DNA from: Sphingomonas sp. PAMC 26621
GTDB lineage: Bacteria; Pseudomonadota; Alphaproteobacteria; Sphingomonadales; Sphingomonadaceae
Length of the DNA stretch: 38,290 nt
Direction of reading: 5' to 3'
Assembly: GCF_000251145.1 (NCBI RefSeq)
Contig: NZ_AIDW01000008.1
Location: forward strand, 1 to 38,290
The notes under the pieces were generated by a model, which was given only the letters and a program-made list of their open reading frames with translations, was not told the DNA's origin and did not search any database. Each line of letters starts with the position of its first letter. Positions within the stretch are counted from its first letter, which is position 1. The translations under genes and the position numbers were made by a program. Positions 27,005 to 35,603 of this stretch are shown one piece after another.

Positions 27005-27913
27005 ATGCAGATCAGCAGAACGGACTTGGCCGATTTCAGCTACTTCCTCGCCATTGCGAAGCATCGCAGCTTTCGCCGTGCAGGGTTGGAGCTTGGCGTC
27101 AGCGCGTCGGCGCTGAGCCACTCGCTGAAGGGCCTGGAAGCGCGGCTCGGTGTCCGTTTGCTGAACCGGACGAACCGAAGCGTGACCCTCACCGCGGCGG
27201 GTGAGGAACTCCTCGGCGGGATCGGCGCGCCCTTCGAGGCGATCGGCTCGGCTGTCGATGGCCTGAACCGTTACCGCGCGGAACCAATGGGCAAGATACG
27301 CCTGAACGTGCTGGAGCATGCAAGTTCGCTCATTCTTGGCCCAGTAATGCCGGCGTTCGTCGAGCGCTATCCCGACATCGAGGTCGATGTGACGGTCACC
27401 AACCACCTTGTAGATGTCACCGCGCAAGGAGCTGATGCCGGGATCCGCTATGGCCGGACCGTACCCGAGGACATGATCGCACAGGCGCTTTCAGGTGAAA
27501 TTCGCTGGGTGGTCGTCGGCTCGCCGGCCTATCTCTCTCGTTTCGGCACCCCGGATCATCCACGCGCGCTTGCCGATCACCGGTGCCTGCGGATCAGGCT
27601 CGGCGACGACAGCGTCTATCGGTGGGAGTTCGAGAAGGACGGCGAGGGGTTGGCAATCGATGCACCGGGCGCCATCACGCTTGACGACACCCACTTCGCG
27701 CTGAACCTGGTGGCCGGCGGGGCAGGGCTCGCTTATCTGCCGGAGCCGTGCGTGGGCCCCCTCGTCGCGCGGGGTGTGGTGTGCACCGTCCTGTCGGACT
27801 GGGCACCAATGGGGGCCGGCTTCCACATCTACTATTCAAGCCGTCGGCAGCTTCCCACCGGCCTGCGCCTCCTGATCGACCTCATCCGCGAGTTGCGACC
27901 GCTCGGGCTCTGA
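27005..27913 (+). CDS. LysR family transcriptional regulator
   Basis: A 302-residue regulator from ATG 27005 (M-Q-I-S-R-T-D-L). The N-terminal winged helix-turn-helix is F-L-A-I-A-K-H-R-S-F-R-R-A-G-L-E-L-G-V-S with S-A-L-S-H-S-L-K-G-L-E and L-L-N-R-T-N-R-S-V. The rest is a periplasmic-binding-like effector domain (V-D-V-T-V-T-N, G-A-D-A-G-I-R-Y-G, L-V-A-G-G-A-G-L-A-Y-L-P). It precedes the cupin and SDR genes on the same strand and is the obvious candidate to control them. Confidence 0.93.
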   Translation: MQISRTDLADFSYFLAIAKHRSFRRAGLELGVSASALSHSLKGLEARLGVRLLNRTNRSVTLTAAGEELLGGIGAPFEAIGSAVDGLNRYRAEPMGKIRLNVLEHASSLILGPVMPAFVERYPDIEVDVTVTNHLVDVTAQGADAGIRYGRTVPEDMIAQALSGEIRWVVVGSPAYLSRFGTPDHPRALADHRCLRIRLGDDSVYRWEFEKDGEGLAIDAPGAITLDDTHFALNLVAGGAGLAYLPEPCVGPLVARGVVCTVLSDWAPMGAGFHIYYSSRRQLPTGLRLLIDLIRELRPLGL

Positions 27914-28030
27914 TCCATGATGATGAGCTTGGCTCATCGCTCCGTCAAATCGGCGACCGCTACTGCGGCACCGTAGCGCGCTCCATATCCCAAATGCGCC
28001 ACACGGCGCCCGCCCCGGGGGATATTCGCA

Positions 28031-28552
28031 ATGAAGCTGTCCAAACTGTCCCTGCAGTTGTTGCTCGTCGCCGCAGCGTCCGCAGCCAATGCGCAGGCAT
28101 CGCACCCCCAGGGCAACGAATCACGCCAAGGAGTCGCAGCTATGGAAGTTCCCCGCAAAGCCGAGATGAAGACGATCGACGGGCCGGCGGACTGGTTCAC
28201 CGGCAAGGTCACGATCACAGGCCAGTTCCAACGCGGTGAGCCATCGCGCGTCGGCGGCGCGGTCGTCCATTTCGAACCGGGCGCGCGAACCGCATGGCAT
28301 AAGCACCCGCTCGGTCAGACGCTGCTCGTCACCGAGGGCGTGGGCTGGACCCAGGTCGAGGGCGGCCAAATCGTCGAGTTCCATGCCGGCGATCAATTGT
28401 GGTGCCCGGCTGACCAGAAACACTGGCATGGTGCCACGCCTACCACCGCGATGACCCATATCGCCATCCAGGAATCCCAGAACGGCTCGCCCGTGACCTG
28501 GCTCGAGCACGTCACGGACGAGCAGTATCTCGCTGGGGCCGCAAAGGGCTGA
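28031..28552 (+). CDS. Cupin domain protein with signal peptide
   Basis: A 173-residue protein from ATG 28031, preceded by GGGGGAT. The leader L-S-L-Q-L-L-L-V-A-A-A-S-A-A-N-A is a signal peptide. A single cupin follows, with metal ligands in A-W-H-K-H-P-L-G-Q-T and K-H-W-H-G-A, and it ends H-I-A-I-Q-E-S. It resembles the (R)-mandelonitrile-lyase-like/carboxymuconolactone-associated cupins. A second possible start at ATG 28142 has an even better AAGGAG site (28128-28133) and would give a cytoplasmic form. It lies between the LysR and SDR genes. Confidence 0.85.
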   Translation: MKLSKLSLQLLLVAAASAANAQASHPQGNESRQGVAAMEVPRKAEMKTIDGPADWFTGKVTITGQFQRGEPSRVGGAVVHFEPGARTAWHKHPLGQTLLVTEGVGWTQVEGGQIVEFHAGDQLWCPADQKHWHGATPTTAMTHIAIQESQNGSPVTWLEHVTDEQYLAGAAKG

Positions 28553-28591
28553 GCGTCAACGTTTCCGAAAATCAGTTCACGAGGTCTTCCC

Positions 28592-29347
28592 ATGTCAAAC
28601 GCCAACCGTTTTACCGGCAAGGTCGCCTTTGTTACCGGTGCAGCTAGCGGAATCGGCCGCGCAACCGCCGTCGCCTTTGCCACGGAGGGCGCGCGCGTCG
28701 CCATCATCGACCGAACCGAGGATGCGCTGCGCGGAACAGCCGATGCGATCCGCGATGTTGGCGGCGAGGCGCTGATCATCGCTTGCGACATAGCCCAGCC
28801 CGACCAGGTAGAAGCTGCGGTCGGGCAAGCCGTGGAGACCTTCGGTCGGCTCGACATCGCGTTCAATAATGCCGGTGTCGAGAACAAGGCCGCGCCCGTC
28901 GCCGAGATCGAGCTCGACGAATGGGACCGCATCCTCGACATCAACCTGCGCGGGACTTTCATCTGCATGAAGCACGAGCTGGCACAGATGCTTCTCCAGG
29001 GCGGCGGGGTGATCGTCAACACATCGTCGGGCGCCGGCATCCGCGGCGTCGCCGGCGGTGCGTCCTATGCCGCTTCCAAGCACGCCGTCATCGGCCTGAC
29101 CAAGTCGGCAGCGCTTGATTATGCCAAGCAGAATATTCGCGTGAACGCGATCCTACCTGGGAACATCGAGACGCCAATGATGGATCGCTTTACCGGCGGC
29201 GACATCCAGAGGGCGATCGATCTCGAACCGGTAGGCCGTCTCGGCAAGCCGGAGGAGATTGCCGATGCTGTACTTTGGATGAGCGCCGACCTTGGCTCGT
29301 TCGTGACCGGTGCAGCGATTTCTATCGATGGCGGTTGGTCGCTCTAA
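28592..29347 (+). CDS. SDR family NAD(P)-dependent oxidoreductase
   Basis: A 251-residue classical short-chain dehydrogenase from ATG 28592. It has the cofactor motif T-G-A-A-S-G-I-G (residues 15-22), N-N-A-G (92-95), catalytic serine in N-T-S-S-G-A-G (about 145), Y159 and K163 (S-Y-A-A-S-K) and a C-terminal I-S-I-D-G-G-W. D40 at the end of beta-2 (A-I-I-D-R) suggests NAD preference. It follows the cupin gene by about 40 bp, giving a LysR-cupin-SDR cluster common in alphaproteobacteria. Its substrate is not known. Confidence 0.93.
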   Translation: MSNANRFTGKVAFVTGAASGIGRATAVAFATEGARVAIIDRTEDALRGTADAIRDVGGEALIIACDIAQPDQVEAAVGQAVETFGRLDIAFNNAGVENKAAPVAEIELDEWDRILDINLRGTFICMKHELAQMLLQGGGVIVNTSSGAGIRGVAGGASYAASKHAVIGLTKSAALDYAKQNIRVNAILPGNIETPMMDRFTGGDIQRAIDLEPVGRLGKPEEIADAVLWMSADLGSFVTGAAISIDGGWSL

Positions 29348-29458
29348 TCGAGATCGACGATCTGGTTCGCCGAGGTAGCGCGAACCAATCGGCTAGATGT
29401 GTCAGTCGGCGTCAAGCTGGCTAGAACGTCCATCACGTTGATTCAGTCGTTCGACACA

Positions 29459-29519
29459 GATGAACGAACGGCGGGTTGCGATAATGTGTCGGGCACCGTT
29501 GAATGTCGCTTTTTGGGTC
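29459..29519 (+). repeat. Dispersed ~60-bp repeat, copy 7
   Basis: It starts GATGAACGAACGG and ends GTTGAATGTCGCTTTTTGGGTC, nearly identical to the 3' third of copy 2. It lies in the gap between the SDR gene and rpsU. Confidence 0.7.
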
Positions 29520-29619
29520 AGAAGGTCACCTGCGGTCAGCTGGCTTCGCTCAGCGCCATGAAGGGCGATCGCAAATGAGGTATATTCGATCACGTCGTCA
29601 TGGGCAGCACGAAGGCTGA

Positions 29620-29820
29620 TCAGCCGTCCTTCTCTGCACGCTTGCGATCAGCTTTTTTCGCGCGACGGATGGCGGCAGCATGCTGACGCGCACGTTTCTC
29701 CGAGGGCTTTTCGTAGTGTTTCCGAAGCTTCAGTTCCCGATAGATCCCTTCGCGCTGCAGCTTCTTCTTAAGGACGCGGAGTGCCTGATCCACGTTGTTG
29801 TCGCGTACGATGATCTGCAT
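29620..29820 (-). CDS. rpsU: 30S ribosomal protein S21
   Basis: A 66-residue basic protein, [20 protein letters not shown] followed by [11 protein letters not shown] and a lysine/arginine-rich tail, the typical S21 sequence. Only ~66 codons, complete. It is flanked on both sides by dispersed-repeat copies. Alphaproteobacteria can carry extra rpsU paralogues, so this may be one of two copies in the genome. A palindrome, GGCTGATCAGCC, overlaps its stop codon (29614-29625). Confidence 0.96.
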   Translation of the reverse strand: MQIIVRDNNVDQALRVLKKKLQREGIYRELKLRKHYEKPSEKRARQHAAAIRRAKKADRKRAEKDG

Positions 29821-29927
29821 ACTGGTTTTCTCAAAATGTCGCTTACCGCCGAAGGCTCAGCTCGCTCTAGAGTCCAGGGCATTTTAAGACAAGACGCGAA
29901 GCGCCGGATCGAAAAGTGGATCTGCGC

Positions 29928-29988
29928 CATCAATAAATGTCCAAAGTTGGGGGTCGCAAAAGGACCGTTCGGCGTCACTTTCGGGGTC
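29928..29988 (+). repeat. Dispersed ~60-bp repeat, copy 8
   Basis: The 61 bp run from CATCAATAAATGTCCAAAG to GGCGTCACTTTCGGGGTC and align without gaps to copy 2 (about 70 percent). It lies between rpsU and the blh gene end. Confidence 0.7.
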
Positions 29989-30146
29989 TGCTTGCGTTTG
30001 CGGGACGATGGCTTTCTGATTCACCATCACTACATACCGACGCTGTCGACGTCAGTCGCAAGCACATTGTTCAATTGCCAAGCTGCGAAAATATTGGTTC
30101 GCAGCCGGACCTGCCGGAGCTTAGTAAAAATAATGTCTATAGGTGT

Positions 30147-30991
30147 TTAACTGGAGCGTATGGCTGCCGTCGCCTGACCAAGCCGTGGCATAGGTTGCTC
30201 AAACCACGGAGTAACCAGCAAATGCGGCATGGCAAGTGCGGCAAGCGCGGCGAAGAGCGACCGTACGCCCGTGGAGTCCCAGCGGAGTACAATGATAACG
30301 ATCCCGCAAACCAGGATTACCGCCGCAAGTAAGATTGGCCAGGTTTCTCGCAAATATGCGGCTGTCGTCGCGCATCCGAGCCTTACGCGCCGTTCTTTGG
30401 TTTGGGGTAAGGCATGCAGGATCAGGAACCCTAGCGAGAATCCAATCAACGGTGGCAAAAGGAGCAATGCGACCGTTCCAATGATCAGGCGTCGGTCAGA
30501 TCGGGCGATGCCCACCAAACAAGGCCCGCTGCCGCCGCACCGCCGGCTATCGCGAGCATCTCGACAAGGGCTGGGGCGATATCTTTTGGCAATCCGGCCA
30601 GCGACAGAAGGTTCGTTAGTGCCACAACATGCAGTGTCGCTGGCGTGGCGACTAAGCTTATGCCACGCCCAAGCCGTTCGAGCGGTCTGTCCGCAGGCGC
30701 ATCCTCGAGCCCGAAGTGCAACCCCGAAGCGAGCAGAAACGCGGGAAGCGCGACCGCAGAAGCAGCGATCCACCAGGCAAGGCAGACCAAGGTTACAAGT
30801 CCATATGCCCAGAGGAACGCACTGCGCCGGTCCGTCTTAACAATGGCAAGATCGCTGGCGCCATGCGCGAGGCCGATCATACCTACCGTCACGCCTGCAA
30901 AACCGAGCTGAACCGGTAGCGGACCAAAGGCGGCGGGCAATGTCGCCGCCAAAAGTGCGCCCCAACCGAATGCCGGAGCGCGCAATGTCAC
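30147..30991 (-). pseudogene. blh: Brp/Blh-type beta-carotene 15,15'-dioxygenase, frameshifted
   Basis: The gene starts at GTG 30991, overlapping the rhodopsin stop (GTGA). The first frame gives a polytopic membrane protein with G-L-A-H-G-A-S-D and L-H-F-G-L-E-D-A-P, the iron-binding His motifs of the Brp/Blh family. This frame ends at a stop near 30485. The protein continues one frame over (R-R-L-I-I-G-T-V-A-L-L-L-L-P-P, then L-I-L-H-A-L-P-Q-T and M-P-H-L-L-V-T-P-W-F) to the stop at 30147. A one-base deletion somewhere in about 30485-30510 explains it. Blh cleaves beta-carotene into two retinals, the chromophore for the adjacent rhodopsin. If the shift is real, the cell must obtain retinal elsewhere. 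Confidence 0.82.
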
Positions 30992-31701
30992 GAGCGGTAG
31001 GGGCGGTCGTCGCCTTGATGGGGCAACGCCTTGTCGAGATTGACCGCCGCGTAGAAAGCGTAAACCACCTTGGCGACGATATCCATAATTAGGAACGCCC
31101 ACACCGACGTCGGGTCAGTGATGACCTTCAAGCCCTCCGGTCCGAGCAGGAAGACGATGGGATACAAGAACCAGACCACGGTCAAGAAAGTGAGATTCTT
31201 GGTATAGGCGGTGCCGAGTGCCGCGCTGTGGCTACGTGCGTGCTTGAGCAGCGGACCCCACAAAAGGTACAAGACACCGACAAATGCGACGCAGGACCAA
31301 ACATACCAGACCCATTTGGCAGGCGAGGCGGGCGCAAGCGATGAGATCAGTCCGGTCAGGATCATAAGAACGTCAAGGACAATGATCGCTGTGAGGTAGC
31401 CACCGACAGTGCCGGGTTTACCGTGCTCGTGAAACGCCGTCAGCGCCAAGCCAGCCAACAGGATCGGCGTGGTTACCGACCAGTCGAGGTAGCGTGCGAG
31501 ATAGGTGATCGACCCATCAAAACTGAGCAATGTGCCGATGCCGAACGCCATAGCGAGATACGCCGTGGCGGCAATGAACGGCACACTCGCATGTAGTAAC
31601 GTATGATGCCCGGCCGGGCATGACTTTTTGCCAGTAGCATATATCGCAAGCGACCCCAGCGACATGACCGTAAACCCGACGAGAAAAGCTGTCTGATCCA
31701 T
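30988..31701 (-). CDS. Microbial rhodopsin (DTG motif)
   Basis: A 237-residue seven-helix protein, with ATG 31701 chosen because the frame upstream has only a TTG start (31776). Helix C reads A-R-Y-L-D-W-S-V-T-T-P, giving R70, D73 (counterion/proton acceptor) and T77; the position equivalent to bacteriorhodopsin D96 is G84, so the motif is D-T-G. The retinal pocket is kept: W74, W177, Y180, P181 (W-F-L-Y-P), D207 and Schiff-base lysine K211 (M-D-I-V-A-K). It should be a light-driven outward proton pump in the inner membrane. Its stop overlaps the Blh gene start. Only a weak GGGGTT precedes the start. Confidence 0.93.
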   Translation of the reverse strand: MDQTAFLVGFTVMSLGSLAIYATGKKSCPAGHHTLLHASVPFIAATAYLAMAFGIGTLLSFDGSITYLARYLDWSVTTPILLAGLALTAFHEHGKPGTVGGYLTAIIVLDVLMILTGLISSLAPASPAKWVWYVWSCVAFVGVLYLLWGPLLKHARSHSAALGTAYTKNLTFLTVVWFLYPIVFLLGPEGLKVITDPTSVWAFLIMDIVAKVVYAFYAAVNLDKALPHQGDDRPYRS

Positions 31702-31912
31702 GCGAGGAACCCCGTTGCAGGCGCGACACACCGCGGCCCTCGTCGCTGAACAGCAGGTGTGTCTTTTTGTTTCCAAAAGATTAAAAGTTCATTTGGTTGT
31801 CACGTTGCAGGTGCCGCCCAAGCGCACCCACCCTCGCAACATCACCCAAATACCGTCTACGGATTTAAGGCTCGGCCGCCGCTCTGCTCACTACACGCGC
31901 TTACGAGACCGT

Positions 31913-31973
31913 CATGAACGAACGGCCGAAAGTGACAGGCCGGGAAGCGCGCTTGAACGTCCACTTGTGGGTC
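31913..31973 (+). repeat. Dispersed ~60-bp repeat, copy 9
   Basis: It begins CATGAACGAACGGCCGAAAG and ends GCTTGAACGTCCACTTGTGGGTC. It lies in the gap between the rhodopsin start and the end of the 31980 gene, 7 bp before that gene's stop. Confidence 0.7.
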
Positions 31974-31979
31974 TTAGCG

Positions 31980-32681
31980 TCAGCGGCTTGGGGCTATGCG
32001 ACTGACTGACCGGCCTTTCTCGTCGAGGAAGGTAATCGACGGAGAACCGGCTGGCTCGACACGGAACACAAGCCGCTTCCGTCCTTCAGCGTCGCGCAGA
32101 GACAGTTCGGCGCTCCGATCGATGTTGCTGCCGAGGTACACCCGTTGCGTGCCAATCATGCCAGCGTCGCGAACTGCAGCATCTTTTGCCGGACCGGCCT
32201 TCATGGCTCCCAACGCGCCGATCTGATCGAAGCGCATCGGCTGATCGGGCCGATCATTGACGATGAAGCCTGCGTGGCGGCTCGCGCCGTCCTCCTCCGA
32301 CGTTATCTGTATGGTCTGATCTTGGTGCCAGCGATCGAACGTTAGGCTGCCGGCGTTGACGGGCTTGCCCGCGATTACTTTGCCATTGAACACCAGACCG
32401 CCATTCTCCGCACCCTCGTCGTTGAAGAAAATCATGCCGGCCTCCGTGCGGTTAGGATGCGGATATTCCCGATTGCCGATAACGATGCCGCCGATATGGT
32501 CGCGTCCTGCAATGATCATCCGAAGGGTGCCGTCGTCCTCGCGGACATTAATCCGCCGCACGTCGATGGTGCCGAACCTAGTGGGCGCGGAGGTCGCGGC
32601 ACCTAGAACAAGGTAAGCGGCAACCGCGGTCATTACTGCGGCGTAGGCGCCAATCGCGCGGGACGGGTCAATCTCAAACAT
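31980..32681 (-). CDS. Hypothetical protein, N-terminally anchored
   Basis: A 233-residue protein from ATG 32681. An N-terminal hydrophobic segment (residues about 11-30) is followed by a beta-rich domain with repeated turns: V-R-R-I-N-V-R-E-D-D-G-T-L, G-N-R-E-Y-P-H-P-N-R, F-F-N-D-E-G-A-E-N-G-G-L-V-F and Y-L-G-S-N-I-D-R-S-A-E-L. It resembles a conserved alphaproteobacterial family of unknown function. It is probably an envelope protein facing the periplasm. It lies upstream of the rhodopsin gene on the same strand but 278 bp away, so co-transcription is doubtful. Confidence 0.75.
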   Translation of the reverse strand: MFEIDPSRAIGAYAAVMTAVAAYLVLGAATSAPTRFGTIDVRRINVREDDGTLRMIIAGRDHIGGIVIGNREYPHPNRTEAGMIFFNDEGAENGGLVFNGKVIAGKPVNAGSLTFDRWHQDQTIQITSEEDGASRHAGFIVNDRPDQPMRFDQIGALGAMKAGPAKDAAVRDAGMIGTQRVYLGSNIDRSAELSLRDAEGRKRLVFRVEPAGSPSITFLDEKGRSVSRIAPSR

Positions 32682-32752
32682 CGCTTGGCCTCCGGGTTTG
32701 GGCTGGCTCGCAGGTATCAGGCTCGGCGGCCCTCATGTCGAGGCGGGTGATC

Positions 32753-32812
32753 CTGAACAAATGTCCGGTACTAACCACCGCGAATGCCGCGCTGAATGAC
32801 AAGATGTGGGTC
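32753..32812 (+). repeat. Dispersed ~60-bp repeat, copy 10
   Basis: CTGAACAAATGTCCGGTAC at the start and GCTGAATGACAAGATGTGGGTC at the end match the family. It lies between the 32681 start and the GlxA-type gene end. Confidence 0.6.
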
Positions 32813-32886
32813 AAGCGGTAAGCGACGCCGGCTGTTTTCCTGCTTGGGTCCCTCGTGGGGACCTCGAGACGGTGACGGTCATTCTT

Positions 32887-33882
32887 TCACTCAACCAAAC
32901 CAGTCGCGAATGCGGGGTCGCTTTCCGCGCGGCTCCGTCGGCGCAGGGCCTGTGGAGGCTGGCCGTAAATACGGATGCAGACCTTGCGCATGCGATCAAG
33001 GTCACCGAACCCGACCTGAAAGGCGATCTGGTCGAGCGGTTCCGTGGTGCCCTCGATGCGCGGCAGCGCGGCCTCGCATCTGAGACGCTCGATCGCACGG
33101 GCCGGGGTTTCGCCGGTTTCGGCGGTGAACTGCCGCGCGAACTGACGCGGGCTGATCATTGCGACATCCGCCAACTGCTCGACCGACAGTCGCTCGCGCA
33201 GATGCGTTCTTGCATAGGCGAGCGCATCGCGTATCCGTCCGGGCTTGGGTTCCAGCTCGAGCATCGTCGAGAACTGCGACTGTCCTCCGCTGCGACGGTG
33301 ATACACCACCAAATCCCGCGCGATCGCCTTCGAAATTTCGATCCCGCAATCCTCCTCGATCATCGCGAGCGCAAGATCGATTCCGGCGGTGATTCCAGCC
33401 GACGTCCACACATCGTCTTCGCGGACGAAGATCCGGTCGGCGTCGACCTTGATCGTCGGATGCCGCCGCTGAAGCTCGCCTGCGTAGCGCCAGTGCGTCG
33501 TCGCGCGCCGCCCGTCCAGCAACCCTGCGGCAGCGAGAAGGAACGCCCCGGTGCAGATGCTGGCCTTACGTCTGGCGCGATGCGCGACCGTGCCGACGAG
33601 ATCGGCGGTCTCGGTCTGGCCATACAGAATCTCCGTCGTGGGTGCGCCGACGACGAGCAGCGTGTCGAGGTGATACGCCGATGGCGGCGCGACCGTGTCG
33701 ATCGCGACGCCGGACGAGCCGCGAACGAGACCTCCCGCTGCCGAGACGATGTGCACCTGATAGGCCGCCTGATGGAAGTCGATCGCCAGATTGAACGCAC
33801 AGAGCGGACCACCGAGGTCGAGCAGCTCGAACCCCGGAAAGACGACGAACCATATCGTCCTCGATACGCCGACATCCGGCAT
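32887..33882 (-). CDS. GlxA family transcriptional regulator (DJ-1-like + AraC HTH)
   Basis: A 331-residue protein from ATG 33882 (AAGGA upstream). The N-terminal DJ-1/PfpI-like domain has F-P-G-F-E-L-L-D-L-G-G-P and the nucleophile-elbow-like I-C-T-G-A-F-L-L-A-A-A-G-L-L-D-G-R. The C-terminal AraC helix-turn-helix has L-S-V-E-Q-L-A-D-V-A-M-I-S-P-R-Q-F-A-R-Q-F and V-G-F-G-D-L-D-R-M-R-K. Such proteins sense small molecules and usually activate genes. It is divergent from the alpha/beta hydrolase at 34003 across 120 bp, its likely target. Confidence 0.92.
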   Translation of the reverse strand: MPDVGVSRTIWFVVFPGFELLDLGGPLCAFNLAIDFHQAAYQVHIVSAAGGLVRGSSGVAIDTVAPPSAYHLDTLLVVGAPTTEILYGQTETADLVGTVAHRARRKASICTGAFLLAAAGLLDGRRATTHWRYAGELQRRHPTIKVDADRIFVREDDVWTSAGITAGIDLALAMIEEDCGIEISKAIARDLVVYHRRSGGQSQFSTMLELEPKPGRIRDALAYARTHLRERLSVEQLADVAMISPRQFARQFTAETGETPARAIERLRCEAALPRIEGTTEPLDQIAFQVGFGDLDRMRKVCIRIYGQPPQALRRRSRAESDPAFATGLVE

Positions 33883-34002
33883 CACTCGCGTCCTTATGGC
33901 AGAAATGAGCGGATATACGTCATTTCTGTCGCAAACTGTCCAGCGTAAATCTCTCTCATCGAGCGACCGGCCAGCGATGGCCAACAAAGGTGGAGACTGA
34001 CG

Positions 34003-34683
34003 ATGACGACGATTTCGAACGTGGTTCTGGTTCATGGCGCATGGGCGGACGGCTCAAGCTGGGCTAAGGTGATCCCGCTTCTGGCCGAGAAAGGCATGGC
34101 CGTCACGGCGGTTCAGCTGCCGCTTACCAGCTTCGAGGCCGATGTCGCGGCGGTGCAGCGCGCGCTGGCGCTCGCCGACGGCGACGTGGTGCTCGTCGGG
34201 CACAGCTATGGCGGCGCGGTGATCGGCCAAGCCGGCAACCATTCAAAGGTCGCCCGCCTCGTCTACGTCGATGCGTTTGCGCCTGATGCCGGTGAGTCCG
34301 CGGGCGCGCTGTTCTCGCAGTTCCAGTCGGCGCCGCTTGCAGCCGAGCTGCGGCCCGACGCAGAAGGCTTTCTGAAGCTCAGCCATACCGGCGCGTACGA
34401 TCTGTTCGCTCAGGATTTGGACGAGGCCGAGAAGGCGATCGTCTATGCCACCCAGGGACCGGTCAACGGCGCCGCGCTCGGCGGTACGCTGAGCGAAGCC
34501 GCATGGCGGACCCGCCCAACCTTCTACCTGATCGGCGACGAGGATCACGCGATCCCGCGGGCCGAGCAGGAGAGGATGGCGGAGCGGATGAATGCTACCG
34601 TCGCTCATGTGAGCAGCAGCCACGTGCCGATGCTCTCTCAGCCGGCCGCGGTTGCGGACATCATCCTGGAGGCCGCTGCCTGA
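34003..34683 (+). CDS. Alpha/beta hydrolase
   Basis: A 226-residue hydrolase from ATG 34003 with GGAG 8 bases upstream. It has L-V-H-G-A-W-A-D-G-S-S-W near the N-terminus (oxyanion loop), the nucleophile elbow V-G-H-S-Y-G-G, the acid in G-D-E-D-H-A-I-P and histidine in S-S-H-V-P-M. This is the salicylate-esterase/EstC-like small hydrolase type. It is divergent from the GlxA-type regulator and followed by a second hydrolase 74 bp downstream, so the three may form a regulated detoxification unit. Confidence 0.9.
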   Translation: MTTISNVVLVHGAWADGSSWAKVIPLLAEKGMAVTAVQLPLTSFEADVAAVQRALALADGDVVLVGHSYGGAVIGQAGNHSKVARLVYVDAFAPDAGESAGALFSQFQSAPLAAELRPDAEGFLKLSHTGAYDLFAQDLDEAEKAIVYATQGPVNGAALGGTLSEAAWRTRPTFYLIGDEDHAIPRAEQERMAERMNATVAHVSSSHVPMLSQPAAVADIILEAAA

Positions 34684-34757
34684 CGGCGCCGCCCCCCCCT
34701 GGCGCGGGGCGGCCGGCCGATGCCGCCGCCCCCGCTTTTCCCGAAAGGTCGTCCCTA

Positions 34758-35603
34758 ATGATGCTCTCGGTCAATGGCATCGACTTGCACGTCGAGCAAC
34801 AAGGCGTCGGTTCGCCGGCACTTGTCTTCCTGCACTATTGGGGCGGATCGTCGCGTACGTGGCGGCACGTCATCGACCGGCTGACGCCGGACTTCCGCAC
34901 GGTGGCCATCGACCAGCGTGGTTGGGGCCGCTCGGCCGCGCCCGCAGGCAGGTACGCGCTGGCCGACATGGCTGACGATGCGCAGGCCGTCGTCGCGGCT
35001 CTCGACCTCGAGCGCTACATCCTCGTCGGGCATTCGATGGGCGGCAAGGTCGCGCAACTGCTCGCATCGCGTCGCCCGCGCGGACTTGTCGGCGTTGCTC
35101 TGATCGCGCCTGCACCCCCCGTTCCGTTGGGCCTGCCGCTCGCGGTCCGTGAAGGGATGGTGCGGGCCTATGACACCCGCGAGAGCGTCGTCGCGACGGT
35201 CGAGCAGGTCCTCGCGCCGGACGGCCTCGATCCGGACGATCTCGACGCAGTTGTCGGCGACAGCCTTGCCGGCGCGGCGGGCGCGAAGGAGGCTTGGCCG
35301 TTGTCGACGAGCCAGGAGGATATCGTGGCCGCGCTCGGCCTTATCGAAGTTCCTGTGTTCATCGTGTCCGGAGAACACGACCGGGTCGACCCGCCCGAGG
35401 TGGTCGAACGCGAGCTTTTGCCTCGCCTCGCACAGGCGCAGATGCATGTGCTGCCTCAGGTCGGCCATCTTCTGCCGTATGAGGCTCCAGACGAGATCGC
35501 CGACATGGTGCGAGCCTTCGCATTATCGCTGACGGACCCCGCTCTGACCCAACGCGCGCCACCATCAAGTGACAGGTCGACGCGCGCGACCCGGCGGCCA
35601 TAA
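34758..35603 (+). CDS. Alpha/beta hydrolase, 3' end fused into sulfite-oxidase gene
   Basis: A protein of about 280 residues from ATG 34758 (GAAAGG upstream). It has F-L-H-Y-W-G-G-S-S-R-T-W (oxyanion loop), D-Q-R-G-W-G-R-S, the nucleophile elbow V-G-H-S-M-G-G, S-G-E-H-D-R-V-D (acid) and V-G-H-L-L-P-Y-E (histidine). The whole catalytic core is present. After A-L-S-L-T-D (ending about 35537) the last 21 residues do not fit the family and are antisense to the neighbouring sulfite-oxidase gene, so its natural C-terminus was probably replaced at a deletion junction. Confidence 0.88.
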   Translation: MMLSVNGIDLHVEQQGVGSPALVFLHYWGGSSRTWRHVIDRLTPDFRTVAIDQRGWGRSAAPAGRYALADMADDAQAVVAALDLERYILVGHSMGGKVAQLLASRRPRGLVGVALIAPAPPVPLGLPLAVREGMVRAYDTRESVVATVEQVLAPDGLDPDDLDAVVGDSLAGAAGAKEAWPLSTSQEDIVAALGLIEVPVFIVSGEHDRVDPPEVVERELLPRLAQAQMHVLPQVGHLLPYEAPDEIADMVRAFALSLTDPALTQRAPPSSDRSTRATRRP

